Below, one piece after another: positions 56,332-64,000 of a stretch of 64,000 nucleotides of DNA (position 1 is its first letter; every line of letters begins with the position of its first letter). The translations under genes and the position numbers were made by a program. Source of the stretch: Isoetes taiwanensis (lineage: Eukaryota; Streptophyta; Lycopodiopsida; Isoetales; Isoetaceae); assembly GCA_021234155.1 (NCBI GenBank), contig JAJEKV010000036.1:9377426-9441425 (forward strand), written 5' to 3'. The notes below the pieces were generated by a model that saw nothing but the letters and a program-made list of their open reading frames with translations, had not been told where the DNA came from and did no database searches.

Positions 56332-58980
56332 TAATCACATCATACTGGCTGCCCAGTACTATGCTCTTGTGTTGGCAAGTTAGAAGAGAGACTAAAATTT
56401 GCAAAGGTTTATGCAAGAAGAAGAAATCGAGATGAAAATTTGGCCAACAAGGAATACATTCATCTATCAATTGTGTGTTGCAAACACTATGCATAAGTCC
56501 TCTTGACCGAGAAGCTACAACAACTTAGAGATTAGCATAAAGCCTATGATTATCCTACATATGTATATATAACAATCTAACACTGGCAGAGCCCCCGCTC
56601 TATGCACCCGTGGCAGTCGTATTCAAATGCGACTCCGAGTAAAGGGCCATTTCAATATTGAATAAATATTTTGAAGGAGGCTCATGGGTTGGTCCTTGAC
56701 CTTGTGGAAGATGAACCAAGAAAATATCTTCTTTGAGATGTCAATATCGCAAGTTGGAAATTCTTATGTTTTTCAAATAACATTCTTTTGTTGGGTTTTG
56801 CACATGTAAAACAATCCTAAGAATAATATGCTACAATTGAATTATCATAAAAGACAGCCTCTCCAGGTCACAAGATAACGGAAGGGTCTTGCTTCCACCT
56901 TACTGCATTGCGAGCCTAGCCTAGCCTCCTCTCACATTATCATTATAAAGAAGGTTTTGAGACTCACTCTTCTAGCTATTCCTAAATTTTCTTTACACGT
57001 CTACACAAAGCACATGCACATTTTGTGCACATATTTGATACTGCGTCTGACTAAGGTGGTGTTTCTACCGGCAGTCAAACTACAAATGTGACTTGAAAAT
57101 TATGACCCGACTGAATTTGGCAAATTGACGTTACATCGTTAATCCATTCTTACCATATCATATTCATTCATCCACTTACCCACAAAGACTTCTTAAGTTT
57201 ACGAAATCGACGACAACATAGTTAGGCGCTAAAGCTACCCGCATATGTTGCAAGAAAAAAATTGGCAACAGACATGTAGATGCTTGTGCTAGAGATATGA
57301 GCAAGGTGGGATCATGCTGTGTCTCAAAGAAAATGTGAATAGTTCTCATAGACTATTGATGTGAATTTGCATGCTTGCTATGTTTGGGGTAACGATATGT
57401 TCTAATGGTTAAGAGTTGAAATATAAATGGGTCCCAAAGCATGATTGTTGCCCTAGGTTGTTTGTTGATTGTTGCCCCAGGTTGTTTGTTGCGCAACGCC
57501 TTGGGTTACCTAGGTGCACAAACCGTAGTAGCCAACGTGTTGCTTTATGGGTAACTTGAAATAATGTTATCCTTCGTATGTAAAGCAATATCAATTTTTT
57601 GTTCTCACTCATTTTCTTCCTTACAAATTAGCTAAGTACGACACGTGTACATTCTAATTTAATACGAAGTCTTTCGTGTACAGGGTCATTTATTACGTAG
57701 CATTTATTACAAGCTATTTGTGATACTTTTTGTGTGGTTACATATATATTCTATGATTGTGATACTTTGTGTGGTTACGCATGACTCATTTTCTTGCTTA
57801 CAAATTAGCTGGGTATGACACGTGTACAATCTCATTTAATACAGAGTATTTCGTGTACAAGGTCATTTATTACATTGCATTTATTACAAGCTATGATCGC
57901 TTGGATTTAAAATTATGAATAGACACATGGGCTATTTTGGTGTAAATCATGATCGATTTTATTTTAACATGCGCCTTATTGCATTTACTATGCCTTTATG
58001 GTAACTATTTGGAATGATTACGCCCATCATCATCAATGATATTATCCATTATATGTGAATTAGAATGCAAACATGTGGCATTAAATTAACCGTTGATTGG
58101 TGAATGTGTCGACTGTTTAAAGGCTCTTCCATACTATAAATAGAAGGCACTTCCATCACTTTAACACATTGAAAGCAATCGAGGTATTGGTGTGAGCGCA
58201 TTCCTTGCATTCAAGAAATGCATAAATTTTCCTAATAGGTAGTAACATTGTTGAATTTTGGGTTGTTTGCTATTGAAGCAACATTTTCCATTTGTTAATT
58301 CTAATTAGTGAATGTACATTGTTTGTGGTTTGAGTTATTAGGTGCAGTTAAGGTTATACGTTGTCATTATCTGATTTCAGATGGGCATTGAATTATCAAA
58401 GACTATTATCATGATGTCGTCACAAATAAAAAGGTTCCTATGCGTAGCAAGTGTTAAATAGAATAACGATGGATTCATGCACAATATGGATGGTCGTCGA
58501 GCTTAGCATCTAGGAACACATGGCAATATGGCGGGTTCAAATCCCGTATGTTCTGAAAACTGATGCAAAATTTAGTTACATTTTTAGCATGTAAGCGAGT
58601 AAAGACACGGATGTTGGGAAAGGGAAATGCTCGCAGCAGCGGCATGTCGAAGGAGACTTTTGCATAAGTTTGGTCTTGCAAGAGTAATTTGAGGAAGAGA
58701 AATGTTAGCGGCGGCCTTGGCATTGAGAATATTCCCCAAAAATTGTAATTTAGCTTTTAATGGTTCAAATACCATAAGAAAAAATATGAGCACCCGATAA
58801 GCCGGTGGGGAGCTGGAATGTTTTGTTGCCGATCTGGCAGACCTGATCATGTGGCAGGTGAATCCCTCCGCAGATCATCCGCCATTAATCCAGCCTCCAA
58901 TTCGAAATCTCTCTTCACCCAAAATGAAGCCAACCCAGAAGAAAAAATGTGACAAATCCGGCCTTTTCCTCATCTGAACG
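56332..58980. other. Intergenic DNA without recognisable gene
   Basis: AT-rich. It includes a 177-bp partial tandem duplication: ACTCATTTTCTTCCTTACAAATTAGCT at 57607 and again (one change) at 57784, both followed by ACACGTGTACA and TCGTGTACA...TCATTTATTAC. An A/T-box near 58130 (ACTATAAATAG) could be a promoter but has no frame behind it. Confidence 0.5.
58484..58555 (+). ncRNA. Possible tRNA-derived (SINE-like) remnant with B box
   Basis: GCGGGTTCAAATCCCGT (58531-58547) forms a T-arm with a perfect 5-bp stem and a consensus pol III B box (GGTTCAAATCC). GAGCTTAGCATCTAGG upstream resembles an A box, but the acceptor stem does not close, so it is not an intact tRNA. Confidence 0.3.
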
Positions 58981-59423
58981 CAGAGTCCATGCAGACTTTC
59001 CAAAGCCTTATAGGTCTGCTGGTTCCATTCCTAACAAAATTCAATGTTTGGTTAAAGAATACAGAAATTCGGTCAGTTTTCTCTCATTCATTAAAGCAAG
59101 AGGATGACCCTCTTTTCGAAATCGTAAACGTCCACAGGGAGGAAATTTCTTGTTTTTTATGCTTTTGTTCAAAACAAGAAACCAGCCCGGTTCGAAGCTC
59201 AGGCGGCGCCGCCAATGCTCTGCCAAGAAACCTCCAGCACGTTTTTTTTGAAAGCCATAGCCGGAAGCTCTCAAGCCCGTTGAAAGCCATAGCCAGAAGA
59301 CGTAGCCATAGCTCGGAAGCCCTGAAAGTTTTTGCCGGAAGCTCTAAAGCCGGATTTTCATCTGATCAGAAGCCCAAAACCTCTGAAAGCCGGATATTCA
59401 ATCTATTCACCTCTGGAATAGAT

Positions 59424-59591
59424 TAAGGAATGGATTTGGAGCAGAAAAGAATGGATTTCTGTTTGAGGTAACACAGCAACATTTCGGAAAAGAAATCTAG
59501 TGCACAGCGCAGGTATGCTTCATCCCCACTTACCTGCAATCCAAGATACATCCGAAATAGTTTAAGGAATGGATTTGGAGCAGAAAAGAAC
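59424..59591. repeat. 30-bp direct repeat pair
   Basis: TTAAGGAATGGATTTGGAGC...AAAAGAA at 59424-59452 and 59562-59590. The surrounding short frames (58989-59426 and others) match nothing known. Confidence 0.6.
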
Positions 59592-59691
59592 TTCCGGCAC
59601 CGTTGGTACTCTGCCGTAGAACAAATTTTTTTTTGCCTAGCAAAAATTTCCTCCCTGTGGACCATTTACGTGGCGCAACCGCGCATGGCTT

Positions 59692-59772
59692 CGGGTTTCT
59701 CGAAATAAACCCCACGGGCGGCGCTTCATGCCTGCGCCGCCGCGGCGCCGCCCGGGGGTTTATTTCAGAAAC
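59692..59772. repeat. GC-rich 81-bp hairpin
   Basis: GGGTTTCTCGAAATAAACCCC pairs with GGGGGTTTATTTCAGAAACCC; inside it GGGCGGCGC pairs with GCGCCGCCC around a GC-rich centre. It may be a terminator-like or fold-back repeat. Confidence 0.6.
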
Positions 59773-60060
59773 CCCCTCCCCATCGAAAAATATGCGGGGA
59801 GACTTCTAGTTTGGGGGCTTGTCGGGACGGCTGCTGCGGCAGTGAATACTGACGAGTACGAAACAGCCCAAATAAGACAAAAAAAACTCACGGAAAGCAA
59901 TATAGAAATAGGGTCGATTTTTTTATTGTTGGTGCATTTCTGGCTTGACACGTGTCACAGCCAATATCCCGGAATGGCAGTTGGGTGCCCTAATTCACAA
60001 GTGGATGTGTTGAACCGATCCATCACTTTTTTTTTCACTTCTAAATTTTTTTCAAACAGT

Positions 60061-60260
60061 TTTAAGTTGTAAACATCAAAGTTACATCAAAGTTCATATC
60101 AAAGTTACACATCAAAGTTCACATCAAAGTTACAAACATGAAAGTTACAAATCTCAGATTATCAAACTTAGATTTCAGTACAAAACTTAGATCATCAAAG
60201 TTAGATTTCAGTACAAACTTGGATTATCAAAGTTATCAAAAGTAGCAGATCAGCAACAGT
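60061..60260. repeat. Degenerate ATCAAAGTTAC tandem repeat
   Basis: ATCAAAGTTAC/ATCAAAGTTCA recurs at 8-12 bp spacing, then merges into TTAGATTTCAGTACAAA units. It lies downstream of the recombinase gene on its strand. Confidence 0.7.
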
Positions 60261-60537
60261 GAAAGCTATCCCAACAGAGTACTCAAACTTAAGACACTAA
60301 ACATCAAAAGTTAAAGATTTACAACACTGAAAGTTATCACAGCTCATTAGCGCAGTTCAAACCAGAATCAAGTCCCAATTGCCTCTTCCCCGTACTGCAA
60401 ATTCCAGACACTCCACTATCCACATTGCAGCTGCACCCTCATTTCCTGCAAAGCACAAACAATTAAAACCAAAGATTATAAAGAAACCAAGAAAATTATA
60501 AAGAAAATACTTACAAAGATTTTATAAGAGATCCAGC

Positions 60538-62303
60538 TTAAGTTAAACTTCCCACATGAATCACAATATTCTCAATTTTATTACCTGAAATACTCACGCT
60601 TCCAGATCCAGCAGCATTCTCTACAGGGTCAGAGAAATATTTCTTCAAATTAGGCTTCTGTTTTAGCACCAGATCCAAGTCATTCATGTATGAATCGTCT
60701 ATTTCAACCGGCACTTGACTACTAGAACCTGGAGTAACAGCCTGCATAGAACTTGAAGCACTCTTGCTGTTCGTGATATCACGCAAAGGATTTCCAAATG
60801 ACGAACATAAACTAGCCGCCTTCTCCGGATTCCCACACAATCCAGCATTCAAGTTTTTGACATTATTCTGAAAAGACTCTACATATGTCTTACCAGAATT
60901 CAGAACATCCATAGCAGAAGCTCGTGCGACAACCCCACTCTGATCATAACGCTGATATGATTCAGCATTCTTGTGACCCGTAATCTTCATGCCAACTTCA
61001 ATTGGCACACCTGACACTGACATCTGCGTAATTGCAGTACTCCTGCAGCTTTTGTTAGTAAAATTTCCATCTATCCCACACACCTCAACCATGTCTTTCA
61101 GCCAAGTTGACATGGTTTTCGATGAAACATGATTCGTATTATACCATATATCTTTTCTGGGACGATTAATAGCCTGCAAGAAGACGAACCTGCCACCATA
61201 CTTATCCTTCACCTCATACTTTGGTAAACGATATTCTAAATGTCTCCAGCACTCTATCACATCAGCTTCGTAGCATCTGACGGGCTCCCTGAAATCTTCA
61301 GGCTTGCACTTGTTAATTCCGCCACGCCAGTTCTTACTGGTCGTCTCACAGAATTCTAGATACTGATTCACAAAGTCTTTTCCAATATAAAACTGAAAAT
61401 CTCTGATCTTACATAATTCCTCGCCCCCACGAATTAAAAAACGCGACATACAATAGAAAGCAAACCTCTTCTGCAGTCCCAAATTATTGCTCACTTGATG
61501 TGCTGGATGTTGCAGAATTTTGGATTGGTCTTCCCGGCTCAATATATCTGATTTCTTCCTCTTCGGAGTAAACCCGGCAGCAACAGATTCCTCCATCGCA
61601 ACCTCCAAAGCTTTACGAGCTTTCATGAACTTGACATCCTTATAGATGTCAATTAGTTTCTCTTCCTGTCGAGTATTCATGATCCTAGCATCCTGTGCCC
61701 GACGTAAAATTCTATTGAAACCACGGAACAGATTCTGCAACCTGCACAGCAGAAAACATGTCAGAATAATAAACTAATAATAAACAATAATAAAGCAATA
61801 ATAAACAGCTTACGTGTCTGGTGGATATGGCTTCCCGTCGATTCGACGCACACAAAGCATGAAATCTTCCAAATACTCAGCAAGAATGTCCAATTCCATG
61901 TCTTCAATTTTAAGATCAACTGGTTTCCCAACATGCATCCGCCATGCGTCAAACCTGCCCCTGACCCATTCGTCCTTTGTTTCCAAAGGACTTGCAAAGG
62001 CATTAGTCACCCTAGTAACAAGCTCTGGATTCAGCTCAACAAAACCACCAAGCTTCAATGGCTTCTTTCCACGACGCCGATCAACCACTAAATCTGTCAT
62101 ATTCATACTCCCATCGTGCATTATTTCATCTGTACTTAAACTTGAACCACCTTCCTCTATTACCATACTGTCTGCAATCAAACTGTAATTCTGGCCACCG
62201 TCAAAACTAGCATCAACTGCCGCCTCACAAGTTGGGCCTACAATGCCATCTTTAGGAGTAGTCTCAAAAGGACTACCAAGACTAAATGATGGACAACCAA
62301 CAC
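60538..62303 (-). CDS. Crypton/DUF3504-type tyrosine recombinase gene (two clear exons, 5' end incomplete)
   Basis: Minus strand. Exon 62303-61814 (VGCPSFSLGSP ... RRIDGKPYPPD) joins across a 72-bp GT-AG intron (61742-61813) to exon 61741-60538, giving KPYPPDTLQNLFRGFNRILR, the usual N-terminal DNA-binding stretch before the catalytic domain. Tyrosine-recombinase residues: Arg in FLIRGGEEL (about 61430), K-x-x-R in NKSCRSTAITQM (about 61040), GH in KITGHKNAES and Tyr in YQRYDQ (about 60945). The first residue of the second motif is Lys rather than the more usual His, which occurs in the family. A Ser-rich tail follows, ending at 60538. Such enzymes cut and rejoin DNA through the tyrosine; in eukaryotes the domain belongs to Crypton elements or domesticated derivatives. 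Intact frames and clean introns argue for recent function. I see no element ends. Which of the two it is cannot be decided here. Confidence 0.8.
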
Positions 62304-62834
62304 CTACACATAAAGAATAATAATTAAAAACTATCAAAAGATAAACAATAGATAAGAAAATTACCTGACTCAGATCCATTCAAATGCTCCTCCTAAGACA
62401 CAATCATCAAGCAGGTGTATAACATCTCCCATCAAGCCGGGTATAACATCTCTCATCAGAGATGCATCTGCAAAAAAAAAAAGATATTTTTAAATGTAAT
62501 ATACTCCAACATTATTTTTAAATGTAATAAACACATGCAGACTACCCTACTACACATGCATACTCACCTAACACACATGCAGACCCCTGAACCTTCTCTG
62601 CTCCAAGATTTACAACTCCACAACTATCTGCAACAACATTCCGAAAAAATTAGATCCCACACTAACTTATACCTGCATCCATGAAAATTTACCTCCAAAA
62701 CCGAGCTGCTCTGAAGTATAACCTGCTTCTCCAACAAGCCTCGAGCATCCAGAAGAATCTGTGACAAAAGAAGAGCATATAATCAAGAAAAAACCTTGCA
62801 TGCACGAAAAACAGAAAAATCTACAGCCAAAACA
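62304..62834 (-). other. Upstream introns and possible small exons of the recombinase gene
   Basis: A 61-bp GT-AG intron (62304-62364) would join GSES|G to VGCPSF. A 28-bp exon (62365-62392) and one near 62694-62760 (SSGCSRLVGEAGYTSEQLGF), the latter flanked by TTTGTCACAG and GTAAAT, are candidates, but I could not link them into one frame, and no start codon is certain. Confidence 0.4.
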
Positions 62835-64000
62835 TGTGACGGGCCTGGCCAGTTAACCTTTATGGTAACTGGAGATCCCATCAATCTCGACCATTGGATC
62901 TACTTAAGCTTAAAAACTTAAGAAATTAACTCATGCATCTGCAACAATAACACTTAGGTAAAGAATTTAATCTTTGTACATATTCTAAGGTTCCAAACAT
63001 GTACTTGCCCATTACTCAGCAATATCCCCGCACACTATGAATGATCTTAATAATTGTAACTTCAAGCCCATATATAATAATAATAATAGTAATAATAATC
63101 AAGTTTATTGAATAGCAATCCACACACTTCCACTCTCGCCTTTCCAAAGCTTGGCTACTTTCCGGAGCATCTCACACCTCTGCTTACACCATCAACCACG
63201 GGGTTAGTCACATGGACTAAGTGGGGATCGGGGATCTAGGATATATCTTAAAACAATCACCACAAAGCCTTAACTTAGAACAATAACTTAGCCTTACCGT
63301 AGCCTCGCCCCTGCAACCTAGGTTACTTAGTCCAACAAGCATAATCACAATGCATAATTACACCAAGCATGACCATTGCAACTTAATTCCAACATTAAAA
63401 ACACATATACAATAACCAAGCAATCATAGCATCAACATTGCAACCAATATTCCTCCGGTCTCGAGCAAGGTCAACTCTACCGATCAAAGCCGGTGACATA
63501 GAGGCGGGGTAACCACGTGTGTACACACCCATCCACGCTGCGTCCAGCATTGGAGGACCACTTAACTGTGCATGACGTTGTACCATATGGTACCAACGCC
63601 CGATGTTCAAATAATACCATAGCACTGTGCAATAACCGCGAGTCTAGACCATCGCACCTAGACTCCGCCCCGTGAGGTCTATATCAAAGAATTATACTAC
63701 ACATAGATCACAATACTATGAATTCCACCCAATATCAATTAGGCACATTTCCATATCAAATTTACCTTAGAAATTCCATAATTTACACCTCATGCAACAA
63801 AGGAAATCCTCATATAAACATTACTATCTCTACCATGCAACATGCAATGCCCGGTGCTTAAGCAAAATATAACCTTCACTAATATCTTATTACTTTTAAC
63901 TAGATCAACTTCCTTCAAATTACTACTTATAACCTTAATGACGGTGGCTTCCATAACCCTGCTAACTAGTTTATTGAATTGGTTAATATGCTCGCTATCC
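62835..64000. repeat. Possible LTR or other dispersed repeat running out of the window
   Basis: TGTGACGGGCCTGGCCAG at 62835 has the look of a gypsy-type LTR start. What follows is non-coding, with an (ATA)n microsatellite at 63074-63099. The frame at 63395-63625 (minus) matches nothing known. The partner end lies outside, so this stays a guess. Confidence 0.25.

Noticed and set aside
58484-58555. Intact tRNA gene
   Set aside because: The T-arm and B box are good, but no acceptor or anticodon stem closes with it; at most a tRNA-derived remnant.

Overview
The window looks like nuclear DNA of a land plant. A fern, lycophyte or bryophyte is a guess, not shown. Evidence: the last two exons of a plant SP1-type RING ubiquitin ligase (1-527), plant-type Copia and chromodomain Ty3/gypsy retrotransposons, initiator-Met-tRNA primer-binding sites, and short GT-AG introns in a tyrosine-recombinase gene at the right (60538-62303). 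Most of the remaining sequence is mobile DNA.

The middle 53 kb is a four-deep nest whose boundaries can be read directly. (1) A decayed LINE in + orientation (3443-56325: ORF1 remnant, APE endonuclease, YADD reverse transcriptase, C-terminal CCHC-like motif, TTCAA tail) is split at 4499/53427. (2) The splitter is a young Copia element on the minus strand (4500-53426). Its 452-bp LTRs differ at one base that I found, and its target-site duplication is TATTC. (3) Copia is split between integrase and reverse transcriptase by a 43.8-kb Ty3/gypsy complex on the minus strand (6738-50534, target duplication AGAGG). (4) The right-hand gypsy unit is split by a 9.6-kb CACTA-like DNA element (36661-46261, 31-bp imperfect TIRs, 3-bp duplication CTT). 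That element is filled with a 19-bp minisatellite and carries no recognisable transposase.

The gypsy complex holds two unequal copies of one chromovirus plus seven LTR copies, two of them inverted. Along its minus strand the element reads: LTR, tRNA-Met PBS, leader, ORF A, coiled coil, histone H3 domain, poly(A) tract, ORF B, intron-like stretch, ORF C, gag, protease, RT, RNase H, integrase with chromodomain, PPT, LTR. The upstream block of ORF A/H3/B/C is not a normal chromovirus part. The H3 domain carries the plant H3.3 signature residues (Tyr41, His87, Leu90) but lacks the canonical tail with K4, K9 and K27. This is the most exciting feature of the window: a retrotransposon carrying both a chromodomain integrase and its own tail-replaced H3.3-like histone. 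Integrase plus chromodomain is also repeated four times in tandem (1573-bp period), with a 34-bp inverted segment at every junction.

Many reading frames are broken by small indels. Differences between paralogous copies cluster at CAG/CTG/CCG trinucleotides, which suggests base-calling error at CHG-methylated sites, so some breaks may not be biological. Outside the nest I see short tandem repeats, GC-rich hairpins and long stretches without recognisable genes.
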